Positions 43,288 to 55,770 of a DNA stretch of 64,000 nucleotides are shown piece by piece. The stretch is from Cocos nucifera. Taxonomy: Eukaryota > Streptophyta > Magnoliopsida > Arecales > Arecaceae. The number at the start of each line of letters is the position of its first letter. Position 1 is the stretch's first letter. The notes beneath the pieces are model-generated. The model was not told the DNA's origin, ran no database searches, and saw only the letters and a list, made by a program, of their open reading frames with translations. The translations under genes and the position numbers were made by a program. The DNA lies in assembly GCA_006176705.1 (NCBI GenBank), contig QRFJ01000494.1, positions 1 to 64,000 of the forward strand, read 5' to 3'.

Positions 43288-44419
43288 CTTATATTAATTA
43301 GTCTTTCAATTTTAGGATTTGGTTTAACTAGGTCAGGTAAAAGTGATCTTCTATCGTGCATGTACTAGTGCAACCTGATATATGGTTAAGATATATATAT
43401 TTTTTATTTTTTTTAAATTTTATTATTATTATTATTTTAAGAAAAGAGGAGAGAAAGAAAGAAGATGGTTTTAAAGAAAGATCCTAAGGAGTCTTAAATC
43501 TAGAGATGATAGAGAGAAGAGTTAATTTGTGGTTTATGTTTGATGTTATTTAGCAAACAAGTTAAGCAATCAATCCTGACTAAGGATTGTCTTAGGTCTA
43601 GATAGCTCCCAACTACCAAGATCACCTTCAAGCCCTCCAAGTAGAGGATCAGTCAATCAACTGGCTAGATAAGTGTAACATTGATGGGAGTCCCTCTGTT
43701 GCTTGCCTTAGACACCAATTGTGCTTGGCCAGGTAAGCAAATGAAACCAATTAAGTAACCACCTTCCTTCGGACCCAGTCATCCTTGAACCACTTTTCTA
43801 GACACTAGTTAAATTGATTAATCCTAACCCATTTCAACTCTAAGGTTTTCTTGTGCTATTGAGCTCGAATATCCTTAAGGGTTGACGTCTAATTGATTTT
43901 AAGAGTTAAGGTTTGGGTTAATGCAATATGAGAGTTGATTGTTTGTGGGCCAAGGAAGGGTAATCAAATTTTCACCTTATCTTATTTAATTGGTTATGTC
44001 CTTAAATTGATTCAATATGATATGCATATTTAGATTTTCAAGCAAGAAATTCTATGCAATTAAACTAGATGCATATAATTAATTGAATTTTTGAACAGCT
44101 TACCTTGCCTCCAGCAATCACCAAAAATAAAACTGATATGATGGATGTTCTAAATAATTAGGGTTTCTAAACTTGTGATAAGATTTTTAATTATATTTAA
44201 GTAGATAATTTTTAATTAATTTAAAAATTAAACAAATATTAAAAATAAGAAAAGAGATTTAGGGTTTAGGAATGATCTCACCAAATAGGATTGAAAGTTT
44301 TGCTCGTGCCTAAATCTTCTTTGTTCTTTTTTCTTCTTTTTCTACAAAATAAATAGGAAAAATAATTAGTAGGCAATAAAAAAAATCAAAGAAATGAAAA
44401 AATTTTAATTTTTTTGCCT
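43288..44419 (-). other. G2 leader, non-coding
   Basis: It contains the motif pair (43700-43735, GCTTGCCTTAGACACC and GGCCAGGTAAGC on the plus strand) and T/A-rich stretches, and no gene. Confidence 0.6.
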
Positions 44420-44440
44420 TCCCGACAATGGCACCAAAAA
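44420..44440 (-). other. Primer-binding site of G2
   Basis: The minus strand reads TTTTTGGTGCCATTGTCGGGA, a transition-decayed match to the Asp tRNA complement used by Athila-type elements. It is two bases from the LTR end. A single copy is present, in contrast to the four copies in G1. Confidence 0.85.
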
Positions 44441-44442
44441 CT

Positions 44443-46073
44443 TAATAGAATCACGATGTTGTCATTAAGACACCATGTTTATTAGTTTAAATCTAACTTT
44501 TTAAATTAATTAAAAGTTATGAAGAGAGTAGTGAGTCGGATCGAATCCACAGAGAGGCAATAATTTAATTCTAAAATCTTTGATTTTTTTTTAAGAAAAA
44601 AAAAAGATTTTTGAAAAGAAAATTAAAGTCAAAAAATAGATTTATAAATTAAAGTAGAATTCAAATTATGCAAAAAAAGTAAACTTGATACTAAGATCCA
44701 CTATTTAGATCTTAGCGACTATTTGTGATAAAATTAGAGAGCAAAAAAGAATAATTAATTTAAAAAGCTAGAATTGAAAAGAGCAATAAAGCTTTCTTTA
44801 TTAAAATTAAAACTCAAATGCAGAATTTAAATACAAGAAATTAAAGAAAAGAAAAGAGAAAAGAAAACTAGAAAAAGATTACAGATTAGCGTAGGCGTGG
44901 AGATGGCATAGAAGACTAGCTCTTCTTTTCAGCACTATAGCTTTGAAGTAACCTTCAACCCTGAGATTGGCTTCCACCCTGTACCCTGGCTTTCCTCTCA
45001 CCAGATCTATTGATTTCTGGAGACCTGGGATCCTTTTTATAGAGCTAGGAGGGCTGGAGAGTTTTCTTCTAGGCAATGTTGGATTAGGGAGCTCTTTGAT
45101 CATCAAAATATGAAGAAATTTGAGTGAAAATTGGATTAAAAAGAGTCCTAATTGAATTTTTCTACCCTAGATGAATTATGGCCGTTCAATAGGAATCCAA
45201 CGGACCAAAAATCATCAAAATCGGATGCATATTGGCCCAGATTAGATCGAATTAAATTTTGACCGTTGATCACATATTGATAGAGAAAATTTGGCCATTG
45301 ATCGTGCGTTGGGAGTCTTGATCATCGTCGGGAGGATTTTGGACCATCAGATCATCCCCTGGATTGAGCGCTATCATTGGATAGCGATCCACATGAAGCT
45401 AAGTTTGAATCAAATCTAAAAATAACCACCATCGTCCGATCTTAACTGCAATCAATCGAATCTGTCTGATTGCACCTTTACTGTTCCCATGGACCACGTA
45501 AATCGGTTGCACCATACACCGCAACCAATCAGCACCTACTATCACTGGGTGAAAAGTCCACAATGTCCTGTGAGTCATGATAGATTTTTTGTGAACCCTT
45601 TAAGGGTTTAAGTCCATCACATGTCGCTCTGTGATTCACCGAGCTGAGTTGGCAGTCCACGCCTGGATCGTGGACCGACTGACGGCTTCCACGGTTGAGT
45701 CGCCATGCATGGCTGGCTTGGCGCACTGGCTTCATCGGCTTGGCTCAGTGTGTTTGGATGCGCCAGCTGATATGGCATGGTGGCTTGAGCCAGCTGAGCC
45801 GTTTCTCTTTTTTTATTTAATTTTTATTTATTTTATTATTTTTAGAAATTCATATCTTCACCGTTTTAGCTCTATTTTGCATGAAACTTATTTCATTATG
45901 ATCAAAAAAATAAATTCTTTCTATTAATTATAATTTTTTTAATTTTTATTATTTTTTAATTAATAAAAATAGGAATTTCTTAAAAATATATTAATTGATT
46001 ATTAATTCTTAAAAATAAACATAAATTAATTGATAAATTGATGCTTTTATAGGTAAATTTATGGTACTTATCA
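44443..46073 (-). repeat. 5' LTR of G2 (1631 bp)
   Basis: This is the partner of 35071-36711. The plus strand starts TAATAGAATCACGATG (mutated TGATAG) and ends TGGTACTTATCA. A TATA box on the minus strand near 45035 is conserved. Confidence 0.92.
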
Positions 46074-46556
46074 CTTAAGCAAGCATCTCGAAGCTGGAAT
46101 GCTCATTTCAATGATGTGATTAAATTATTTGGTTTCATCAAGAATGAGGAGAAACCTTGTGTGTTCAAGAAGGTCAGTAGGAGCACTATTGTCTTCCTCA
46201 TATTATTTATGGATGACAACCTCCTAATTAGAAATGATATTCCCATGTTGACCTTGGTCAAGGTTTGGTTGTCTAAGGAGTATTCTATGAAAGACTGAGG
46301 TGAAGCATCATTTTTTTTTGGGATCAAGGTCTACAGAGATAGATCGAGGAGGATGCTAGGTTTATTGTAAAAGATATACATTGAGGAGGTGCTGAAGAGG
46401 TTTGGTATGAAAAACTCCAAGAAGAGTCTTATGCCCTTTAGACATAGTATTCATCTCTCCAAGAATGTGCCCCAACACATTAGAGAAGATTGAATGCATG
46501 AGCAAGATTCCTTATGCTTTGGCAATAGGAAGCCTCATGTATGCCATGCTGTGTAC
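46074..46556 (+). pseudogene. pol: Copia reverse transcriptase of C3, middle block
   Basis: Bases 46074-46078 are the right CTTAA duplication of G2. The RT resumes with QASRSWNAHFNDVIKLFGFI, then the catalytic box FMDDNLLI (FMDD at 46206-46217; both Asp kept, YV replaced by FM), KEYSMKD, and ALAIGSLMYAMLCT, where G3 interrupts. One in-frame TGA follows KEYSMKD, and a T-run at 46309 suggests a shift. The last five bases TGTAC (46552-46556) are the left G3 duplication. Confidence 0.85.
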
Positions 46557-48057
46557 TAATAAGAGTATGATGTTATCATTTGGATACCATGTTTATCAGT
46601 TTAATTTTGACTTTTTAAATTGATAGAAAAATAGGTAGAAAGTAGTGAGTCAGGTCGAATTCACAGAGAAGGCAGTATTGTAGTTTTAAAATCTTTGATT
46701 TTTATAAAAAAAATTAAAAAAATTAAAATTAAAAAATAAAATAAAAAATAAAAATTAAATAGTGCAAAAAATTAAACTTGGTACTAAGATCTACTAGTTA
46801 CATCTTAGCATCTACTTATGATGAAATTAAAGAGCAATTAAAATAAAGAACAAGAATTTAAATTATAATTAAAAATAAAAAGCATGAATTTAAAGTACAT
46901 AAAAACAAAATTTATATTAATTAAAATTATAGAATTTAAATATATAAAATTTAAAAAAAAAATTTAAAACAAGCTGATCTTTGATCTTGGATTGACGTTG
47001 GAGTGAAAATAGTGTAGAAGATAGCTCTTCTTCATAGCACCCATTACCTTGAAGCAGCCTCTAACCCAAGCATGGCTCTCACCCTGGACCGTAGCTTTTC
47101 CATGATCAAAGATAATTGATTTTGGAGGTCTGGAGTCCTTTAAATAGAGTTAGGAGGGCTGGAGATCTTCTTTGTAGGCAATATGGGACTATAGAGGAGT
47201 TTAATCGGCAAAAATAGTGAAATTCTCATATTAAAAGAGTTCTTGGATCAAGTTCTGTTGAGTTTTCCGAATTCTGACCATCAAATTCTGATCAAACGAT
47301 CCAAAAAATATCAAAAATTTAGTTTTAAAAGTTCAAATCAAGTCGGATTAATTTTTGGCCATTGGATTGCTTTGATCAAGAGAATCTTGGCCACTAGATC
47401 AAAGTCTGGATACCTTGATCATCGTCAGAAGCATTATCAACCATCGGATCATCGCTTGGGAGAAATCAGACCATCGAATGGCACTATAAGGGAGCTAGAA
47501 AATCAATTCAAAATTGGAAACCACCCTGGCCATTGGATATTCACTTGCAGTGACCACAGTCATTAGATCATGCAAAACTGTGTAGGTGGACTGCAATAAA
47601 TCGAGATTTTCGAAGACTATAGTCAATCAATGCTTATTTGACCTACAAAATTACTAGAATGCCTTCGCTTAAAGGTCTATCATGAACCACAATAAAACTA
47701 ATGTCAGTGGCTCATAGGGTGGCTTGGCTAGCTTGGTAGCTTGCTGGCACATGGATTGGCTTGGCTCGCCGGCTTGGCTTGATGAGCCGGCTGAGCCATT
47801 TTTTTGAATTTTATTTCTTTTTTCTTTAAAAATTCATATCGGATCCATTTTAACTTTATTTTGCTCTAAATTTATTTCATTATAATCAAAAAAATAAGCT
47901 TCTTTTATTGATAATAATATTTTTTTATTTTTATTTTTTTAATTAATAAAATTATTAATTTTTTAAAATATATATAAATTAATTATTAATTTTTAAAAAT
48001 AAATATAAATTAATTATTAAATTAATATTTTTATTGATGAATTTATAATATTTATCA
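46557..48057 (-). repeat. 3' LTR of G3
   Basis: On the plus strand it runs from TAATAAGAGTATGATG to ATATTTATCA. It is clearly alignable with 52765-54266, with scattered substitutions. A minus-strand TATA-like box CTATTTAAAGGAC is near 47135. Several A/T homopolymers occur. Confidence 0.92.
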
Positions 48058-49307
48058 CACCTCCCAACGTAAGCTTTGATCATCCTTGAGTAAAGAAAGA
48101 ATTTAGTTTTAGATACCTTTTAACTTTAGAATTTCAAATTTCATCGAAGCAGTTTTTAAAATAGCCATTGATGTTCAGTAGAGCTTTAGTGAGATATGTC
48201 ATTAGGGTATTAGTACTTACTAATAGAAGAATTAAGTAAAGAATATTAAATTTTTTTGAATTTTTTTAAAATTATCCCTACTTCTATCTTTGAATTATCT
48301 AAACATTCATATAGGCAAGTGTATTATTACTTCTGCCCTTCATTTATTAAATTTTTTTTAATTCACACTGTTCACTTTTTGATACGAATATCATTGCATA
48401 CTTAGGCAACAGGACCTAATTACTCGATGAAAAACTAATATATCATTATTTTTAATTTTTTTAATATTATAGCACTATTAAATATCTTAATCTCTTAAGC
48501 TTTTTATTTAATCCATGTAGCAAGTCTTCAGTCAATGACTCCCAAATCAGTTGGCTTTAAAGCATTAGATATAAAATACCCCTTGAGCTTACCAGCTCGA
48601 ATCAAATAGGCTATGAGTTAAAGCTAGCTTTACAATGAACCTCTTCATCCTTCTCATCTTTTAATGCGAAACTCAATGCTTGCTGAGGCAAAGAGGTTCG
48701 GTTACTCAGTGAGAAATACTTGAAAACTATTTTATTTTAATTTTTTTTATAATATGAAGAAATGTATAGTTACTCTACATAAGTCCAAAAAAAGTAAACT
48801 TTTTTTTTGATGTTGGTAGAAAAAATTAGAAGTACTCAAAGAAAAATTATTATATTCTAGACTTAAGTCTTTATTAGATTTTTTTAATATTTGATCCCTT
48901 AATATCTTATAAATTCTTTGATCTGCATAGCAATTTTATTTTAAAAATGCTTAGTTCAACTTGATTCTTAAACATAATTGAGTATCAAAATACTAAATAC
49001 TAACTTCTTCGAGGACTTTAAAATTTTAAAAATTTTATTATTCGACTCTCTAACTTAATTGATATTGTCCTCAATGGAGAAGAAAAAATAAAGAATATAA
49101 TAAAGAATAGAAAAAAATACACCTAACTTACTATGTATATGATCCAGCATGTGTCTTTGAAAATTTGACTCTCCCTCCAACTTATTCAAAATATTCTAAA
49201 AAGAAAATCAACTAAAAAGATAAATTAGATATAAGAAAACTAAATATTGGGTTACCTCCTAACAAGTGTTAAGTTTACTATCTTTAGCCAGACATAGGGC
49301 AGCCTAT
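48058..49307 (-). other. G3 polypurine tract and 3' non-coding cassette
   Basis: The terminal tract (minus CGTTGGGAGGTG, 48058-48070) is followed inward by the motif pair (48690-48640 and 48430-48385; GAGTAACCGAACCTCTTTGC on the minus strand) and by an internal polypurine copy (49044-49063, minus TTAAGTTAGAGAG). No gene is found. Confidence 0.68.
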
Positions 49308-51300
49308 CTATCCTATATCAAAAATTAGATTAACATATTTCAATAATTTTGGATTGCCAATCTCAGGAAGATAGTTTATTATCTCTTTATTAATATATTC
49401 TTTCCTAATTTTGGAAATATAATTCATGATCCCATTCTCAGACCCTTGTTTGTCAAGAATTTCTTCTATTTGTTCTTCTAAAATACTCATGAATTAAGTT
49501 TTTATATTAGAAGTTAAGTTTAATGCAATGGATATTGGAAGGATGACTAAAGACAACTTTAATTATGGAGGTAAATTAATATGATCTTATTTAAATAACT
49601 CTATTCATACTTCATTACAAGCCTCTTAGTTTTTATAAGAAGAACCAGCTTCTAGGGTTGAAGGAAATAGGACTTCAGGTTTATAGATCTTGGGTGAATC
49701 ATCTATTCTCATTGTTTTTATGTTTATCTCATTTAAATTGAAACCAGCATCAGTACTAGTTCCAAGCTTAGATTCTTCTATGTGGTTAGCTTTAGTACTA
49801 ACCTCTTCTTTCTTATTTTTATTTTGATTAGCATCAGTACTAGCCTCTCTCACTTGATCTTGGTATGGGTCCATAAGAATCCTATAACTTTTAATTTTAG
49901 AAATTACTTTGTCATTCTCTAATTGGGGATTCTTAAGTGGGATATTAGATTGATAGTTAGGTTCAGGTGGTTGGTAGACATTAGGTGGGTTGTTTATAAG
50001 ATTTGCTAATGGTTGGCTCGATAACTGACCTAGTTTTCTCCTTATATTAGACTTAGCTAATTATCCTATTTGGACTTCTAGCTTAGTAATAGATTTCTAT
50101 TGGTTCAGAATCAATTATTGTAGTTGATTAAATCAATCATCAGCAAGATTAGTTTGTTGAGGAGGTGGGTATGATGGTTGATTATAATGCAATGGCTGGG
50201 AAGACTGACTAGGCTAACCACTATTATAGGCATAGTTCTGATATCGGGGCCTAGTTTGATAATTTTGAATAGGTAAAATTTGGGTTTGAGTCTAAGTCTG
50301 TTGGGTATCCAAGAAAAATTAGAGTAGTTCCTCCAATCTAGGTTTTACGAATTTAAAAAAGGATCATTAACTGGCTTAGAGTAGCCTTGTATAATTTAAA
50401 TTTATTCTTGGATGAAAGGTGAAAATTGTGTAGCCATAGAACATTCACTCATATGATGGGTTAGGTGCATAGATGAAATAAATCTCCTAATAATTAGAGG
50501 ATGATGTGAATTATGCAAGAGATTGTTGACTTAGGATTAGAAGTTGATCTAATTTCTCGGCAAGAAGGTCCACATTATTTATCAAATTTGAATCAGCCTT
50601 AGAACTAGATTCTGGATGTTTAAATTCATGGATCCCTACCCACTTTTGGTAGAAGGATAACGAAGCATGGTTGATTGAGTTTTCACTCAGAATTTCAAAT
50701 AAGATATAGGCTTCGTCCTCACTCTTATTCATGAATGCACCTCCATAGGATGCATCAACCATCTATCTATACTAGTTTCCTAAACTCTCATAGAAAGCTT
50801 AAACTATTTGCCATTTAGATAGATCATGGTGTAGATATTTTCTAACAAGTTTCTTAAGTCTCTCCCATGACTCATGAATTTGTTTTCTTGGAAGCTAAGC
50901 AAATCAAGTGACAGCTCACCTCATGGTGTTGGTTCGGCCTATGGGATAAAAATTTCTTAAGAAATTTATTTTATAATTCAGTTCAAGTTTTAATTGGTCT
51001 CCATATTGTGCTAAGCCTATACTTGGCTTTATCTTTTAGTGAAAAAGAGAATAAGATTAGTCTAAGAGCATCATAAGTTAAGTTTTACATTTTCACCATA
51101 GAGCAGATTTATAAGAATTTATCCAAATGGTTATAAGTGTCTTCATTGATGTTCCCATAGAAAGATGAGAGCATTTAGATTGTGGTCAGCTTGATCTCAT
51201 AGTGGGGTGTATGGATATCAGATAACTGGATACAAGTCGATGAATTATTGGTGGAAGGAATAAAATATTTCTTCATATATCTAGATGGTTCTCTAAAATT
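49308..51300 (-). pseudogene. gag: Gag of G3 with element-specific C-terminal module
   Basis: Broken gag. The best stretches are 50762-50511 (VDASYGGAFMNKSEDEAYIL), 49874-49626 (DPYQDQVREASTDANQNKNK) and the C-terminal module 49490-49308 (MSILEEQIEEILDKQGSENG to IFDIG). The start codon region near 51300 is degraded and the zinc knuckle is not intact. The order is the same as G1. No protease follows. Confidence 0.8.
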
Positions 51301-52741
51301 TCTAGTTATTTAGTTATTGGATTTAATATGGTTCAGCTATTCAATTTTATGGTTGAGTTCAAGTAGATCAAGTAAAACAATTTTCTACCATATATGTACT
51401 AGTGCAACCCTAATGTATGGTCCAAAACTTTTTTAATTTTTTTAAATTTTTTATTTTTTTTAATTTTTTTATAATTTTATAATTTTTCATATTATTATTT
51501 TATTTTTAAATATTTTTTAAATAATTATTTAGAATTCTTAATATTTAATTTTTATTATTAGTATTATTATATTATTTTATTTTAAAAAATTAATATTTTT
51601 TAATAATTTATTATTTTATTATAATTTTATTAATTAATTAATTTTAATTTTTAAATTATTTTTGTTATTTTTAATTATTTTTATTATTTAATTATTATTT
51701 TTGATTATTTTTAATTTATTTTAATTTTTTTTTGAAAGAGAAGAAGAAAAAAGGAGAAGAAAAAAAGAAGAGTTCTAAAGAAGAGATCCTAAGAAATCCT
51801 AGAGCTAAGAAAAGAGAGAAGATTAGTTTTAATTAAATTTAATATTGATTAGCAATCAAGTTAGGCAAATAATCCTAACTAAGAGTTATCTTAGATCTAA
51901 ATAGCTCCTAACTGCCAAGATCATCTTCAAGTCCTCCAAGTATAAGATCAGCCACTCAACTGATCAGGTAAGTATAATATTGGTGGGAATCATCCCATTG
52001 CTTGTCTTAGATATCAATTATGCTTAGCCAGTTAATCTAACTAAACCAATTATAAACCACTTTTCTTTGGACCCAGTCATCCCTGAATCACTTATCTTAG
52101 AATCAGTCAAACTAACTAACCTTAATCCAATCTAATTTTTAGAGTTTCTTATCCTAATGAGTTCAAGTTTTTAGGATCGATGTCTAATTGATTTTAATTT
52201 AAAGACTTAGGTCAATGCAGGATGATGATTTGTTGTTTGTCGACTAAGAAAGAATGATCAAATTTTCATCTTATCTTTTTTAATTGGATTGTGCCCTTAA
52301 TTTGATTTAATATGAGTATGCATAAAAATTTTTTTCAAGCAAGAGATTCTATGCAATTTAAACTAGATGCATGCAACTAATTAAATTTTAAGAAGCTTAT
52401 CTTGCCTCCAAAAATCACCAAAAGAAATAAAAATAAAATTAATATGATGCATGCTCAAAGTAGTTAGGGTTTCTACTCTTATCATGAAGCTTTTAATTAG
52501 GTTTAAATGAATACTTTTTAGATTAATAAAATAAATAATATTAAAAAAAATCTAGGATTAGGATTGATCTAACCAAACAGGATTAGAAGCTTCCTCCTTG
52601 CCCTAATCTTTTTGCTTTTTTTTCTTCTTCTTCTTTTTATCTGCAAAATAAATAAAAAAATCAGTAAAAAAATTAAAAATTTATTTATAATTTATTTTAT
52701 AAAAAAAATAAAAAGATCAAAAATTTTAATATCTATACCCT
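51301..52741 (-). other. G3 leader, non-coding
   Basis: Contains a very A+T-rich expansion at 51425-51735 (TTATTATTATT-type), a decayed motif pair (51965-52035), and no gene. Confidence 0.58.
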
Positions 52742-52764
52742 CCTCAATAATGGTGCCAAAAACT
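52742..52764 (-). other. Primer-binding site of G3
   Basis: The minus strand reads TTTTTGGCACCATTATTGAG beside the LTR end, the same Asp-tRNA type site as G1 and G2, in a single copy. Confidence 0.8.
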
Positions 52765-54266
52765 TGATAAGAGTATGATGTTGTCATTAGAACATCGTGT
52801 TTATTAGTTTAATTTGGACTTCTTAAATCGATAGAAAAGTAGGTAGAAAGTAGTGAATCGAGTCGAATCCTCAGAGAAGATAGTATTTTAGTTTTAAAAT
52901 TTTTAATTTTTATAAAAAAAGGATTTAAAAAAATTAAAGTTAGAAAATAAAATAAAAAGTAGAAATTAAATGGTGTAGAAAATTAAACTTGGTACTAAGA
53001 TCTACTTGTTAGATCTTGGCATCTACTTGTGATGAAATTAACGAGCAATTAAAATAAAGAACAAGAATTTAAATTATAATTAAAAATAAAAAGCATGAAT
53101 TTAAAGTGCATAAAAATAAAATTTGCATTAATTAAAAGTTTAGAATTTAAATACATAAAATTTTAAAAAATAAAAATTAAAATAAGCTAATTTTTAATCT
53201 TGGATCAGCATCAGTGTGAAGATGGCATAGGAGATAGCTCTTTTTCAAAGCACTCGTTGCCTTAAAGCAGCCTCTAACCCAAGCATGGCTGCCATCCTAG
53301 ACTGTAGTCTTTTCATGGTCGAAGATAATTGATTTTGGAGGCTTGGAGTCCTTTAAATAGGATTAGGAGGGTTGGAGATCTTCTTTGTAGGCAACATGGG
53401 ACTATAGAGGAGTTTGATTAGAAAAAATAGTGAAATCCTGATGAAAATCGAATTAAAAGAGTCCCTGGATCAAGTTCTGTTGAGTTTCCTGAATTCTAGC
53501 CATCAAATTCTGATCAAACAATCCAAAAAACACCAAAAATTGAGTTTTAAAAGCCCAGATCAAGTTGGATTAATTTTTGACCATTGGATTGCTTTGATCT
53601 GAAAAATCTAGGTTGTTGGATCAAAGTTTGGATGCCTTAATCATCGTCGAAAGCATTATCAACCATCAAATCATCGCTTGGGAGAAATTGGATCGTCGGA
53701 TGGCGCTATAAGGGAGCTGGGAAACCAATTCAAAATTGGAAACCACCCTGGCCATTGAATTTTCACCGACAGTGACCACAGCCTTCGGATCACAGAAAAC
53801 TATGTAGGTGGACCATAGTAAACTAGGATTTTCGAAGACCGCAGCCAATCAGCATGCATTTGACCTGCAAAATTACCAGAAAGCCCTTGCTTAAAGGTCT
53901 ACCATGAGCTGACATCATGCTGACGTTAGTGGCTCACAGGGTGGCTTGGCTGGCTTGCTAGCGCACGGCTTGGCTTGATGAGCCAACTGAGTTGTTTTCC
54001 TTTTTTATTTTATTTTTTTTAAAAAATTCATATTAGATCCATTTTAACTTCATTTTGCTTTAAATTTATTTCATTATGTTCAAAAAAAAAGCTCTTTTTA
54101 CTGATAATAATATTTTATTTTTTATTTTTATTTTTTAAATTATTTTTTAATTAATAAAAATATTAATTTCTTAAAATATATATAAATTAATTATAAATTT
54201 TTAAAAATAAAAAATAAATTAATTATTAAATTAATATTTTTATTGATGAATTTATGGTACTTATCA
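52765..54266 (-). repeat. 5' LTR of G3
   Basis: On the plus strand it runs from TGATAAGAGTATGATG to TGGTACTTATCA. A TATA-like box is near 53350 on the minus strand. It pairs with 46557-48057. Confidence 0.92.
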
Positions 54267-54904
54267 TGTACATGACCTCCTATCGCTCATACTGTGAGTG
54301 TCACAAGCAGATATCAGTAGAATCTAAGAAAAGAGCACCGAACTTTTGTGAAATATATCCTTAAGTACTTAAGAAGGACTAAGGATATGTTTCTGATTTT
54401 TAGCAATGAAGAACTTCAAGTGCAGGGGTATAGTGCTTCAAACTTTATGTCTGATATTGATGATTGAGAGTCAACAACAGAAAGCCTATTCTTGTGCAGT
54501 GGTAGTGCTGTAAGCTGAAGAGTTCCAAGCAGATAGTGATAGCAGACTCCACTATGAAAGTAAAGTATATCGCTGTCTCGGAAGCTACAAAGAAAGTATT
54601 CTGGTTCAAAAAATTTGTTATAAAGAGCTAGAAGTGATGCCATCCCTCTATACTACAACAACAACAACACCAAAGCCCTAGCTAAGGAGTCGAGGTCTCA
54701 CCAAAAATCCAAGTACATCGAGTGGTGGTTCCACCTCATTCATGATTATCTCGAGAAGGGATATGTTGAGATGAAGAGAGATGATACCACAAACAATGCA
54801 GTTGACCTACTGACGAAGCCTCTGAGCTAACAAAAGGCTGAAGCCTATCTTAAGAAGATGAAACTTAGATTTGTAGCCAATTGGCTTTGGATTAAGTGAG
54901 AGTT
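54267..54904 (+). pseudogene. pol: Copia RNase H of C3, end of pol
   Basis: After the right TGTAC copy the RT/RNase H resumes (VKYILKYLRRTKDMFLIF-like segment, then SDIDD). The C-terminal part SKYIEWWFHLIHDYLEKGYV, followed by AVDLLTKPLS, is the standard copia RNase H ending, and TAA follows. AAGTGAGAGTT just before the LTR at 54905 serves as the polypurine tract. Stops and shifts are present in the middle. Confidence 0.82.
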
Positions 54905-55770
54905 TGTTAGATGCATATCCTAAAAGCTAGATTGGCCGACACTTATAATATATTCTAAGGGCATAATTTATAATTTTGACTTATTATTAATAAAATTTTG
55001 GTTATTCTTTCAATCATATCTATATATTTTATGTCTGTGATTTGTCCATTGGGTTAACGGATATGATAACACATATTCTCAAGAGTTGATAATTTGAGAC
55101 ATGTATTATCATAATTAACTCATAAACTACTTTCAATCGTAGGATCATCATGAGGATGGTGATCGATCTAGAAAATTATTGTATGATCATTTTCTTAGGA
55201 TAGATGAGTTTTGAATCTATGGTATGGAGATAATGGAGCAAAAGTATTGGTGCATATTGAGAACAAGCATACTGAGCATGACCACTTCGAGTAGTCATAA
55301 GAAAGTCTACCTTCTCATCTATGACTTGCTCATTATTGTAGTTTTGTATCTGATTCTTTGACATGGTCCTTTGACCTAAGGCGCATCGACAGTTCACCTT
55401 GAGGATGTTATAATTTGACTACACCTAACTTAATTTCCTAGCCATTTAGAATCCTGAGGTGTATGTTGGCTATATCATGTACATTGTAGGAATTAGATTG
55501 CACCAAGATGAGATCTATCAACCTCAATAGAAGAGAAGTTCTATGATGATCATGAGATGGAGTCCTAAAGCCCATGGCCATGATAATATAAAATAATAGA
55601 AAGGAGCTTCTATTAGGATTTCACATCAGACTCGAAGCAAATAATACAATCATATTATAGGAATTGGATTTGACAAGTTAATCTTAATCTAGATCCTATT
55701 GGGACTCATGATAGAAGAATCAAATCACATGATAGCTACACCAAGAGGCAAAATTAATCTAATATTAATT
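54905..55770 (+). repeat. C3 3' LTR, truncated
   Basis: It starts TGTTAGATGCATATCC and matches the C1 LTR for most of its length (CACCTTGAGGATGTTATA; GTGTATGTTGGCTATATCAT; AAAATAATAGAAAGGAGCTT-type). Similarity ends around 55770. The right boundary is approximate. Confidence 0.75.

Larger units (their letters stand above)
35071..46073 (-). mobile_element. G2: Athila-like Ty3/gypsy retrotransposon with pol
   Basis: A complete 11.0-kb minus-strand element with 5' LTR 46073-44443, primer site, leader, gag, protease, RT, RNase H, integrase, 3' cassette, polypurine tract and 3' LTR 36711-35071. The domain order and RT/RNase H sequence fit the Athila lineage, though no env-like gene is visible between integrase and the LTR. 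Exact CTTAA duplications flank it. It is the pol-bearing relative of the gag-only G1, G3 and G4. Confidence 0.92.
46557..54266 (-). mobile_element. G3: Athila-like gag-only Ty3/gypsy retrotransposon
   Basis: A complete 7.7-kb minus-strand element with LTRs 54266-52765 and 48057-46557 (1502 and 1501 bp), flanked by exact TGTAC duplications (46552-46556 and 54267-54271). Internal sequence holds a leader, broken gag, the shared C-terminal module and the 3' cassette, with no pol. Its layout matches G1 and G4. Confidence 0.92.
33453..55770 (+). mobile_element. C3: Ty1/copia retrotransposon, host of G2 and G3
   Basis: This plus-strand copia has pol in three blocks separated by G2 and G3, followed by the 3' LTR start at 54905 (TGTTAGATGCATATCC). 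Each interruption is flanked by an exact 5-bp duplication, and the protein reads across the joins. Its 5' part is absent on the left because C2 begins there. The 3' LTR resembles the C1 LTR for about 860 bp, then sequence changes near 55770 into that of C4. It is the oldest layer readable here. Confidence 0.85.
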
